Source: Actinomycetes bacterium (GTDB lineage Bacteria > Actinomycetota > Actinomycetes > Actinomycetales > Cellulomonadaceae). From it: 15,689 nucleotides of DNA. Below the pieces are notes generated by a model. That model made no database searches. It was given only the letters and a program-made list of their open reading frames with translations, and was not told the origin of the DNA. Shown here piece after piece: positions 1 to 6,100 of this stretch. Every line of letters begins with the position of its first letter. Positions within the stretch are counted from its first letter, which is position 1. The stretch is taken from positions 1 to 15,689 of the forward strand of contig JAFAEH010000136.1 of NCBI GenBank assembly GCA_023424135.1, given 5' to 3'. A program made the position numbers and the translations under genes.

Positions 1-216
1 GCGCAGGTAGGCCTGCGCGGCACGGCGCACGCGGTCCTCGAGGAGCGGGTCCTCCGCCACGACCTCGCCGGACTGCAGGTCGACCGAGCCGACCTGCTTG
101 CCGGTCTCGTGCGTGACGTAGAGACGATCGGCGCCGTACCGCCGCCATCGCCGTACCGTCAGGACCTCGTCCACACCGGCATTATCGGCATCCGAAGCGC
201 CCGGCTTCAGCTTCAT
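1..216 (-). CDS. N-terminal fragment (72 residues), possible NERD-type protein
   Basis: This is an open frame on the minus strand that starts at an ATG (214-216) and runs off the left edge, so only the first 72 residues are visible. It reads MKLKPGASDADNAG, then a basic stretch VRRWRRYGADRLYVT, then a GKQVGSVDLQSGEVV segment and a charged helix that ends at the window edge. The pattern 'RYGxDRLYV ... G.xVGxxDLxxGEV' resembles the start of actinobacterial nuclease-related-domain (NERD) proteins as I remember them; the nuclease core itself would lie outside the window. The Shine-Dalgarno sequence is weak (GGGAAAG about 9 nt upstream). It lies 70 bp downstream of msrB on the same strand and could be co-transcribed. 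The reading frame is convincing from its amino-acid composition, but the family name is tentative. Confidence 0.55.
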   Translation of the reverse strand, partial: MKLKPGASDADNAGVDEVLTVRRWRRYGADRLYVTHETGKQVGSVDLQSGEVVAEDPLLEDRVRRAAQAYLR

Positions 217-241
217 TCCGGGGGACTTTCCCGTGGGCCGA

Positions 242-261
242 CGGCGTGTCGCGGCGTGTCG
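242..261. repeat. 10-bp perfect tandem duplication
   Basis: The decamer CGGCGTGTCG is present twice head to tail between the msrB stop and the next minus-strand start. Nothing else is recognisable in this 70-bp gap. A small duplication in GC-rich DNA is the simplest explanation. Confidence 0.7.
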
Positions 262-286
262 TCACTCCGTCGGCCGCACGGGCCGC

Positions 287-724
287 TCATCGCCCGGCCG
301 CCGGGTCCGACGCACCCTCCGGCGCGGCCGCCGGCTCGAACGTCAGGCTGACGGAGTTCATGCAGTACCGGTCCCCGGTCGGGGTCTGCGGCGCGTCGTC
401 GAAGACGTGGCCCAGGTGCGAGCCGCAGCGTGCGCACCGCACCTCGGTGCGCACCATGCCGTGGCTGCGGTCGGTCAGCAGCTCGACGCGGTCGCCGGCG
501 AGCGGGGAGAAGAAGCTCGGCCAGCCGCAGTGCGAGTCGAACTTCGTCTGCGAGCGGAACAGCTCGTTGCCGCACGCGCGACACCGGTAGACGCCCTCAC
601 GGTGCTCCTCGAGCAACGCACCTGTCCAGGCGCGCTCGGTCCCGGCACGGCGCAGCACGGCGAACTCCTGCGGCTCGAGCTCGAGGCGCCACTGCTCGTC
701 GGTCTTGGTCACGGGGTACTCCAC
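287..724 (-). CDS. msrB: Peptide-methionine (R)-S-oxide reductase MsrB
   Basis: MsrB reduces methionine-R-sulfoxide in oxidised proteins and is normally recycled by thioredoxin in the cytoplasm. The 145-residue protein has the usual length and all hallmarks: EYPVTKTDEQWR at the N-terminus, two CxxC zinc pairs (Cys48/Cys51 in YRCRACG and Cys97/Cys100 in RCARCG), the SHCGWPSF segment (Cys66), GHVFDD, and the catalytic Cys121 in RYCMNSVSL (RYCINS is the commoner form). The start is taken at GTG 722-724 because GAGGAGG lies 5 nt upstream; an in-frame start 12 codons earlier has no such site and would add a non-conserved extension. The C-terminal tail of about 15 residues is Ala/Pro-rich and not part of the fold. 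It is divergent from the GGDEF-EAL gene. Confidence 0.96.
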   Translation of the reverse strand: MEYPVTKTDEQWRLELEPQEFAVLRRAGTERAWTGALLEEHREGVYRCRACGNELFRSQTKFDSHCGWPSFFSPLAGDRVELLTDRSHGMVRTEVRCARCGSHLGHVFDDAPQTPTGDRYCMNSVSLTFEPAAAPEGASDPAAGR

Positions 725-814
725 GACGTCCTCCTCGCGGTGCCGCACGCACGGCTGCACCGGTGGTCACAACACACGAGATTCACCCGACGTTCCCCGC
801 GCCGCCGGACGCGT

Positions 815-845
815 GTGCCGCGGGGCACGTCGTGCTCCGCGGCAC
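815..845. promoter_or_regulatory. 31-bp near-perfect inverted repeat in the msrB / GGDEF-EAL divergent region
   Basis: Arms GTGCCGCGGGGCACG and CGTGCTCCGCGGCAC flank a single central T, with 14 of 15 positions complementary (the exception is a G:T pair). Both neighbouring genes start facing away from this site, so it cannot be a terminator for either. A dyad operator, or a hairpin in the leader of the GGDEF-EAL mRNA, is the reasonable reading. A possible -10 element (TACGCT, 853-858) follows 7 bp later on the plus strand without a convincing -35. Confidence 0.5.
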
Positions 846-905
846 CGCGGCATACGCTGCACGGGAGTCCCGGTCCACCGGACGCCCCGAGACACGAGGT
901 TGCAC

Positions 906-2951
906 GTGCCGACAGGTCGCCGTCGTTCGAGCCTCACGCGCCGGTTCGCGGTCGTGAGCCTCGTCGGCATGGCAGTGCTCGGCGTGGCGCTCGTCCTGGT
1001 GACGTCGTCGCAGATGAGCGGGCAGGCGACCCGGGACGGCACGGCGTCGGCGACGCGCGTGGCGGCCTACGCGGCGAGCGCCGTGCCGGCGTCGGCGTTC
1101 GTCACGGGCGTCCTCACCGCCGACGACCGCGCCGCGGTGGACGTCGCGACCCGGGGCTTCGCCGACGAGCTCGTCGAGCTGCGGCTGTGGAGCGCCGACG
1201 GCCGGCTGATGTACTCGTCGGACGCCGCGACGACCGGACTCCCGCACCAGGACCGGTTCACGCGCGTCATGAGCAGCGGCGTGCCCGACGCCGTCGTGCA
1301 GCGTGACGCCCGCGCCGGTGAGGCGACCACGGACGAGCGCACGGTGCTCGACGTCTACGTGCCCGTCCTGCTGGAGGACACGTCGACACCCGCCGCCCAG
1401 GAGGGCCTGGCCCGCGACACGCCCGTCGGCGCGGCCGAGGTGATGCTCGACCACACCGAGACGCAGCGCACGCTCACCGCGACGACGCGCACGGTCACGC
1501 TGGTGGTCGGCGGGAGCCTCGTCGTCCTGTGGCTCCTGCTGTTCCGGATCGTGCACTCGACGTCGCGGCGGCTGCGCCAGACCGCCCTGGAGAACGCGCG
1601 CCTCGCGCTGCTCGACTCGCTCACGGGGCTGCCGAACCGCCGCCTGCTGGCCGACCAGATGCAGCGTGCGATCGACCGGGTCGACGAGGAGGGCACCCGG
1701 GTCGGGCTCATCCTGCTGGACATCGACCGGTTCAAGGACATCAACGACACGCTCGGGCACGACCACGGGGACGAGCTCCTCCAGCAGGTCGCGGACCGGC
1801 TGCGCAACGCGCTGCGCGACGACGACGTCGTGGCGCGCCTCGGCGGCGACGAGTTCGCGATCCTGCTGCCCGACGTGCGGACCGTCGCGAACGCCGAACG
1901 CCTCGGGCGGCGCGTGCGCGGGCTGTTCGGCAGGCCCTTCGAGCTCGGCGAGATGGCGCTGCACGTCGAGACGTCGATCGGCGTGGCGTGCCTGCCGGAC
2001 CACGCCGCCGACGCGTCCTCCCTCATGCGGACCGCGGACATCGCGATGTACGCCGCGAAGCACCACCGCGCGGGCGTCGCGGTCTACTCACCGGACGTCG
2101 ACGACTCCTCGCCCGCGCGCCTCGTCCTGCTCGCCGAGCTGCACCAGGCGCTCGAGCACCACGCCGACGACGGCGGCGCCCCGCAGCTCGAGCTGCACTA
2201 CCAGCCGAAGATCGACCTCGCCTCGCACCGCACGGTCGGCCTCGAGGCCCTCATGCGGTGGCGGCACCCCACCCGCGGGCTGCTGCCGCCCGGCACGTTC
2301 GTCCCGCTCGCGGAGCAGTCGGGCCTCATCCACCGGGTCACGGCGTTCGCGCTCGAGGAGACGGTCCGCCAGCTCGCCCACTGGACGGCCGTCGGCACGG
2401 CCCTGCCGGTCGCGGTGAACCTGTCGGCGCACGACGTGACGTCGTCCGCCGTGGTCGACACGATCGAGCGGCTGCTCGCCGAGCACGGCGTCGACGCCTC
2501 GCTGCTCGAGGTCGAGATCACGGAGACCGCCCTGGTCGCGGACCCCTCGCGCGTCGTGCCGGTGCTCGAGCGCATGAAGGCGATGGGCGTGCGGGTCGCG
2601 ATCGACGACTTCGGCACGGGGACGACGTCGATCTCGCAGCTGCGCGACCTCCCGGTCGACGAGCTGAAGATCGACCGGCTGTTCGTCGCGGACCTCGGCG
2701 AGGGCGGCCGCGCCGGCTCGGAGGTCGTCGTGCAGGCCATGGTCGACCTCGCGCACTCGTTCGGCCTGCGCGTCGTCGCGGAGGGCGTCGAGGACGAGCA
2801 CACGGCGCGGGCGCTCGCGCGTCTCGGTGTCGACCTCGCGCAGGGGTTCCTGTGGGCACGGCCAGCCCCGGCGTCGACACTCGACACGGCCGGCCGAACC
2901 GATATGTCACCTGATCGAGTGAATACGGAGAGCCTCACTCAAGGTGCGTGA
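906..2951 (+). CDS. Membrane-bound GGDEF-EAL c-di-GMP cyclase/phosphodiesterase
   Basis: The 681-residue protein would make and/or degrade cyclic di-GMP at the membrane. Two transmembrane helices (about 15-33 and 196-213) bracket an external sensor region of about 160 residues that looks PDC/CACHE-like (LWSADGRLMYSS, LDVYVPVLL). The GGDEF domain begins with DSLTGLPNR (237 onward) and has an intact GGDEF (313-317). An RDDD inhibitory I-site lies exactly five residues before it, so cyclase activity should be product-inhibited. The EAL domain keeps EAL (447-449), VNLSAHD, EITET, DDFGTG (D567/D568), KIDRLF, VAEGVE and a QGFLWARP ending, so phosphodiesterase activity is also plausible. GTG 906 is preferred because GAGG lies 6 nt upstream and the membrane helix follows directly; a much longer upstream frame exists but looks non-coding. 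The TasA-like cassette follows 110 bp downstream. Which activity dominates cannot be told from sequence. Confidence 0.93.
   Translation: MPTGRRRSSLTRRFAVVSLVGMAVLGVALVLVTSSQMSGQATRDGTASATRVAAYAASAVPASAFVTGVLTADDRAAVDVATRGFADELVELRLWSADGRLMYSSDAATTGLPHQDRFTRVMSSGVPDAVVQRDARAGEATTDERTVLDVYVPVLLEDTSTPAAQEGLARDTPVGAAEVMLDHTETQRTLTATTRTVTLVVGGSLVVLWLLLFRIVHSTSRRLRQTALENARLALLDSLTGLPNRRLLADQMQRAIDRVDEEGTRVGLILLDIDRFKDINDTLGHDHGDELLQQVADRLRNALRDDDVVARLGGDEFAILLPDVRTVANAERLGRRVRGLFGRPFELGEMALHVETSIGVACLPDHAADASSLMRTADIAMYAAKHHRAGVAVYSPDVDDSSPARLVLLAELHQALEHHADDGGAPQLELHYQPKIDLASHRTVGLEALMRWRHPTRGLLPPGTFVPLAEQSGLIHRVTAFALEETVRQLAHWTAVGTALPVAVNLSAHDVTSSAVVDTIERLLAEHGVDASLLEVEITETALVADPSRVVPVLERMKAMGVRVAIDDFGTGTTSISQLRDLPVDELKIDRLFVADLGEGGRAGSEVVVQAMVDLAHSFGLRVVAEGVEDEHTARALARLGVDLAQGFLWARPAPASTLDTAGRTDMSPDRVNTESLTQGA
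2907..2940. promoter_or_regulatory. Operator-like palindrome TCAC-N2-GATC-N2-GTGA with a third half-site
   Basis: The last codons of the GGDEF-EAL gene contain TCACctGATCgaGTGA (2907-2922), an interrupted palindrome. A further TCACTC (2935-2940) can pair with GAGTGA (2917-2922) across 12 nt. The stretch is AT-richer than its surroundings and lies just upstream of the TasA-like gene, so it may carry the cassette's promoter or operator. It does not fit the 13-bp BldD consensus. The palindrome is seen directly; its function is inferred. Confidence 0.35.
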
Positions 2952-3000
2952 GCGCGGGACCGACACTTGCCGAAGCGGGTGGAGTGGGCCCGACGTCCCG

Positions 3001-3042
3001 GTGCCCTGCGGCGCGGGGTGCGGGCACGGTGCGCGGCAGGGC
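3001..3042 (+). promoter_or_regulatory. Possible alternative hairpins in the TasA-like gene leader
   Basis: GTGCCC (3001-3006) can pair with GGGCAC (3022-3027), while the overlapping GCCCTGC (3003-3009) can instead pair with GCAGGGC (3036-3042). The second stem ends only 2 nt before the AGGAGG ribosome binding site (3045-3050). The two pairings exclude each other, as in a translational switch, but short GC stems arise easily at this base composition. Confidence 0.25.
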
Positions 3043-3061
3043 GCAGGAGGGACCGGTCGAC

Positions 3062-3745
3062 ATGATGGACGAGCTGCTCGAGGAGATGATCGACCCCGAG
3101 CCGTCGCGGCAGGACGTCGCCCGACGTCGTCGCGCGTGGGCGACCGGGTCGATCCTCGTGCTCGCGGCCGTCGGCGTGACGTCGCTGACGACGGCCGCGC
3201 TGTTCACGGACCAGGACTCGGTGTCCGGCACGGTCGGCACCGGGACGCTCGTCCTCGGCCTCGACCCCGACGGCGAGGGGCTCACGTTCGACGTCGACGT
3301 CGCCGGCCTGGCCCCGGGCGACGTCGTCGACGCGCCCCTGACCGTGCGCAACGACGGCTCGCTGGCGCTGCGGTACGCGATCAGCGTCTCCTCGTCGACG
3401 GCGCCGGCGCCCGACGCGGGCGCCGACCAGGGCAGCGGCGACCTGCGCACCCAGCTGCGCGCGAGCATCCTGCAGGGCGCGTGCCCGGCCGACGGGCAGA
3501 CGCCGACCGTGCTGGGCGCGACGAACGCGCCGGGCACCTACGGCCTGCCCACCGACGTGACCCCCCTCGTCGGCTCCGTCGAGACGGGTGCCGACCAGGG
3601 CGACCGCGAGCTCGCGGGGGCGAGCGGCGTGGACCTGCTGTGCGTGCGCCTCGAGCTCTCCCAGGACGCCGACAACACGTTCCAGAACACCGCCGCGACG
3701 CTGACGCTGCAGTTCGACTCCGAGCAGACGGTCAACAACCCCTGA
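3062..3745 (+). CDS. TasA/camelysin-like secreted protein with SipW-type signal peptide
   Basis: The 227-residue protein has an acidic cytoplasmic start (MMDELLEEMIDPEP), an RRRR stretch (21-24), one hydrophobic helix (about 26-47) and the motif TAALFTDQDSVSGTV (44-58), typical of SipW-dependent signal peptides. A beta-rich mature part follows, with APGDVVDAPLTVRNDGS (84-100) and a C-terminal NTFQNTAATLTLQFDSEQT, both familiar from the TasA/CalY (camelysin) family. In Bacillus, TasA forms biofilm matrix fibres after SipW cleavage; a similar surface or matrix role is inferred here. Cys141 and Cys194 could form a disulfide. The start is ATG 3062 or the adjacent ATG 3065; AGGAGG lies 11 nt before the first, slightly far. 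The signal peptidase starts 2 nt after the stop codon, so translation is probably coupled. Confidence 0.85.
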   Translation: MMDELLEEMIDPEPSRQDVARRRRAWATGSILVLAAVGVTSLTTAALFTDQDSVSGTVGTGTLVLGLDPDGEGLTFDVDVAGLAPGDVVDAPLTVRNDGSLALRYAISVSSSTAPAPDAGADQGSGDLRTQLRASILQGACPADGQTPTVLGATNAPGTYGLPTDVTPLVGSVETGADQGDRELAGASGVDLLCVRLELSQDADNTFQNTAATLTLQFDSEQTVNNP

Positions 3746-3747
3746 CC

Positions 3748-4464
3748 GTGACCACGGCAGGATCGGGCGCGACGCCTCTCGTCGACCGCCGGGCGCCGCG
3801 TCCGGCGGTACGCCCGCCCGTGCCCTGGTGGCGCACGGCGACGAGCGCCGTCCTGTGGGTCGTCGTCGTGGTGGGGGTGGGGCTGTTCGCGGCGTCGCTC
3901 GCCGTCCCCCTGTGGTTCCAGGCGCAGGGTCAGCGTCTGCTCATCGTGACGTCGGGGTCGATGGCACCGCAGTTCCAGTCGGGTGACGTCGTCGTGCTGC
4001 GCGCCGTCGAGGACGCGTCGGAGCTCAAGCCGGACCTGATCGTGACGTTCCAGCCGGTCGGCTCGACCGGCCTGGTGACCCACCGGATCGTGTCGCTGCA
4101 CAACCTCCCCGCGATGCAGGAGTCGGACGACGGCACCGGGCGCATGGTCCCGGTGCTCGACGCCGCCGGCGAACCGATCCTCCAGCCGTACATCCGCACG
4201 CAGGGCGACGCCAACGCGGAGCCCGACGTCGACGCCACGCCCGTCGAGCGCGTCCGCGGGATCGTGCTGTCGTCGCACCGGGGCTGGGGCACGGTGCTCG
4301 GCTGGGCGACGTCGGCGCAGGGACGCGCCGTCATGCTCGTCCCCCCGCTGCTCGCGCTCGCGACGCTCGAGGTGCTGTCGGTGCTCGACGCGCGACGCGC
4401 CCGCTCCGCACGTGCGGCGCGGCGACCCGACGACCGGAGGGTCGATGCTCTCCTCGTCGACTGA
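3748..4464 (+). CDS. sipW: SipW-type (ER-type) signal peptidase I
   Basis: This membrane serine protease would remove the signal peptide of the neighbouring TasA-like protein. The 238-residue protein has an N-terminal helix (about 32-53), the box B motif SGSMAPQFQSGDVVV with nucleophile Ser71, LVTHRIVS with His112 at the position where ordinary bacterial leader peptidases carry the general-base lysine, a GDANAEPD box E, and a C-terminal helix near residues 196-213. The Ser-His pair marks the archaeal/eukaryotic ER-type class to which SipW belongs. It starts at GTG 3748, 2 nt after the upstream stop and without a Shine-Dalgarno sequence, which indicates translational coupling. Its 3' end overlaps the next gene by 20 nt. 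Confidence 0.92.
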   Translation: MTTAGSGATPLVDRRAPRPAVRPPVPWWRTATSAVLWVVVVVGVGLFAASLAVPLWFQAQGQRLLIVTSGSMAPQFQSGDVVVLRAVEDASELKPDLIVTFQPVGSTGLVTHRIVSLHNLPAMQESDDGTGRMVPVLDAAGEPILQPYIRTQGDANAEPDVDATPVERVRGIVLSSHRGWGTVLGWATSAQGRAVMLVPPLLALATLEVLSVLDARRARSARAARRPDDRRVDALLVD

Positions 4465-4729
4465 GCGCCGCGCGGGCGCGGACGCGTGGTGGCGCCGCGC
4501 ACCCGAGGGCCGTGGCACGTGGCTGCGCCTGGGGGTGCTGCTGCTGGTCGCGCTCGCGCTGGTGGTCGCGCCGACGCCCGGACGCACAGGCGCGCTGATG
4601 ACGGACGTGACGGTCGTCGGCGGGACCGTGATGATGCTGCCCACGCCGACCCCGACGGAACCCACCGACGAGGTCGACGACGACGCCGGCGACGACGGAT
4701 CGACGGACCCCGTCCCGCCGGGGACGTGA
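4445..4729 (+). CDS. Small secreted or membrane protein with TasA-like processing-site motif
   Basis: The 94-residue protein belongs to no family I recognise by name. ATG 4445 follows GGAGG by 4 nt and overlaps the signal peptidase gene by 20 nt, so it is the third member of the operon. It has an Arg-rich N-terminus with a WW pair, one hydrophobic helix (about 28-43), then TGALMTDVTVVGGTV (48-62). That motif aligns without gaps to TAALFTDQDSVSGTV of the TasA-like protein (9 of 15 identical). A PTPTPTEPT stretch and a highly acidic tail (DEVDDDAGDD) follow, with no globular domain. It may be a second SipW substrate, a minor fibre component or an anchor; which of these is unknown. Confidence 0.8.
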   Translation: MLSSSTERRAGADAWWRRAPEGRGTWLRLGVLLLVALALVVAPTPGRTGALMTDVTVVGGTVMMLPTPTPTEPTDEVDDDAGDDGSTDPVPPGT

Positions 4730-4791
4730 CACGCGGCACAGGGCCGGGGCGTGGCGGAATACCCGGCCGGGTGCGACAGTTGTGGCGACAA

Positions 4792-4811
4792 GTTGATGCA
4801 AACGCATTGAT
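4792..4811. promoter_or_regulatory. Operator-like site upstream of the monooxygenase gene
   Basis: GTTGATGC-AAAC-GCATTGAT is an imperfect dyad (perfect core ATGC-N4-GCAT) and also carries TTGAT twice as a direct repeat. A further ATCAAC (4821-4826) can pair with the left GTTGAT. It is an AT-rich island directly upstream of the start codon at 4837, the expected place for a repressor such as a MarR-family regulator. The regulator's identity is inference; none is encoded in the window. Confidence 0.35.
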
Positions 4812-4836
4812 CTGGGCTCGATCAACGAGGTGGACC

Positions 4837-6015
4837 ATGCAGTTCGGGATCTTCTCCGTCGGGGACGTCACCACCGACCCGACGACGGGCCGCACGCCCG
4901 ACGACACCGAGCGCGTGCGCGCCATGCTCACGATCGCCGAGCACGCCGACGCCGCGGGCCTCGACGTGTTCGCGACCGGTGAGCACCACAACCCGCCGTT
5001 CGTGCCGTCGTCGCCGACCACGATGCTCGGCTACCTCGCCGGGCGCACCAAGAACATCGTGCTGTCGACCGCGACGACCCTCATCACCACCAACGACCCC
5101 GTCCGGCTGGCCGAGGAGTACGCGATGCTCCAGGTCATCTCCGACGGCCGCATGGACCTCATGATGGGCCGCGGCAACACCGGCCCCGTGTACCCGTGGT
5201 TCGGCAAGGACATCCGCCAGGGCATCCCGCTCGCGGTCGAGAACTACGCGCTGCTGCGCCGCCTGTGGGAGGAGGACGTCGTCGACTGGAGCGGCAAGTT
5301 CCGCACGCCGCTGCAGGGCTTCACGTCCACGCCGCGCCCGCTCGACGGCGTCGCACCGTTCGTCTGGCACGGGTCGATCCGCTCCCCCGAGATCGCCGAG
5401 CAGGCCGCGTACTACGGCGACGGGTTCCTGCACAACGCGATCTTCTGGCCCATGGAGCACACCGCGCAGATGGTGAACTTCTACCGCCAGCGCTACGAGC
5501 ACCACGGCCACGGCCGCGCCGACCAGGCGATCGTCGGCCTCGGCGGCCAGGTCTTCATGCGCAAGAACTCCCAGGACGCGTGGGACGAGTTCCGCCCGTA
5601 CTTCGACAACGCGCCCGTCTACGGGCACGGCCCGTCGATGGAGGACTTCACGCGCGAGACGCCGCTGACCGTCGGCAGCCCGCAGCAGGTCATCGACCGG
5701 TACGGCGCCTTCTGGGAGCAGGTCGGCCACTACCAGCGCCAGCTCTTCCTCATGGACCACGCGGGGCTGCCGCTCAAGACGGTCCTCGAGCAGATCGACC
5801 TGCTGGCCGAGGAGGTCGTGCCCGTGCTGCGCAAGGAGGCCGAGGCCCGTCGTCCCGCCGACGTGCCGGCGAACCCGCCGTCGCACGCCGAGCGCGTCGC
5901 CGCCGCCCGCGCCGCCGGTCAGGTCCACGAGCAGTCCGTCGCCGCGGCCGACCACTGGACCGGGCGCACCGCGGAGGACGACACCGACGCGGCCGACGCG
6001 GTCACCGTCCGCTGA
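4837..6015 (+). CDS. Luciferase-like FMN-dependent monooxygenase, CE1758-type
   Basis: This is a flavin-dependent oxidoreductase of the bacterial luciferase-like (LLM) class, 392 residues, using reduced FMN and oxygen on an unknown substrate. Visible features are the TIM-barrel start MQFGIFSVGD, the ATGEHHNPPF motif near residues 46-55, SDGRMDLMMGRGNTGP near 104-119, and HGSIRSPEIAEQAAYYGDG. ATG 4837 has GAGG 6 nt upstream. The last 50 or so residues are Ala/Glu/Asp-rich and probably disordered. The adjacent NAD(P)H:FMN reductase matches the known two-gene arrangement named after Corynebacterium efficiens CE1758/CE1759, which supports this subfamily. The substrate cannot be deduced. Confidence 0.9.
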   Translation: MQFGIFSVGDVTTDPTTGRTPDDTERVRAMLTIAEHADAAGLDVFATGEHHNPPFVPSSPTTMLGYLAGRTKNIVLSTATTLITTNDPVRLAEEYAMLQVISDGRMDLMMGRGNTGPVYPWFGKDIRQGIPLAVENYALLRRLWEEDVVDWSGKFRTPLQGFTSTPRPLDGVAPFVWHGSIRSPEIAEQAAYYGDGFLHNAIFWPMEHTAQMVNFYRQRYEHHGHGRADQAIVGLGGQVFMRKNSQDAWDEFRPYFDNAPVYGHGPSMEDFTRETPLTVGSPQQVIDRYGAFWEQVGHYQRQLFLMDHAGLPLKTVLEQIDLLAEEVVPVLRKEAEARRPADVPANPPSHAERVAAARAAGQVHEQSVAAADHWTGRTAEDDTDAADAVTVR

Positions 6016-6023
6016 CACCCACC

Positions 6024-6059
6024 GGCACGCGCACGGCCACCGGTGGCCGTGCGCGTGCC
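6024..6059 (+). terminator. 36-nt perfect palindrome between monooxygenase and reductase genes
   Basis: GGCACGCGCACGGCCACC is followed immediately by its exact reverse complement, giving up to 16 pairs with a 4-nt loop in RNA. It begins 8 nt after the monooxygenase stop and has no T-run. As the downstream gene is co-directional and functionally paired, it may act as a partial terminator or an mRNA-stabilising 3' hairpin that sets the ratio of the two proteins. Confidence 0.6.
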
Positions 6060-6100
6060 ACCGGTGGCAGCCTGAACCCGAACCGTCCCGAGGAGGACCC

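Noticed and set aside
705..905. N-terminal extension of the GGDEF-EAL protein by 67 codons
   Set aside because: The extension has non-coding composition, covers the divergent intergenic inverted repeat, and GTG 906 has a good ribosome binding site.
783..2066. Long minus-strand frame opposite the GGDEF-EAL gene (and a plus-strand +1 frame at 1529-2914)
   Set aside because: Arg/Gly/Ala/Pro-rich shadow of a gene with complete conserved motifs in another frame.
2907..2922. BldD (c-di-GMP-binding regulator) operator
   Set aside because: Half-site content and spacing do not fit the published 13-bp BldD pattern; kept only as an unnamed palindrome.
2952..3061. Leader of the TasA-like gene as a c-di-GMP riboswitch
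   Set aside because: None of the conserved GEMM-I or GEMM-II sequence elements can be recognised; only short GC stems are present.
4761..4772. ACCCGGCCGGGT palindrome as terminator of the TasA-like cassette
   Set aside because: Only 6-bp arms with no loop, so hairpin formation would be weak; no better terminator was found there.
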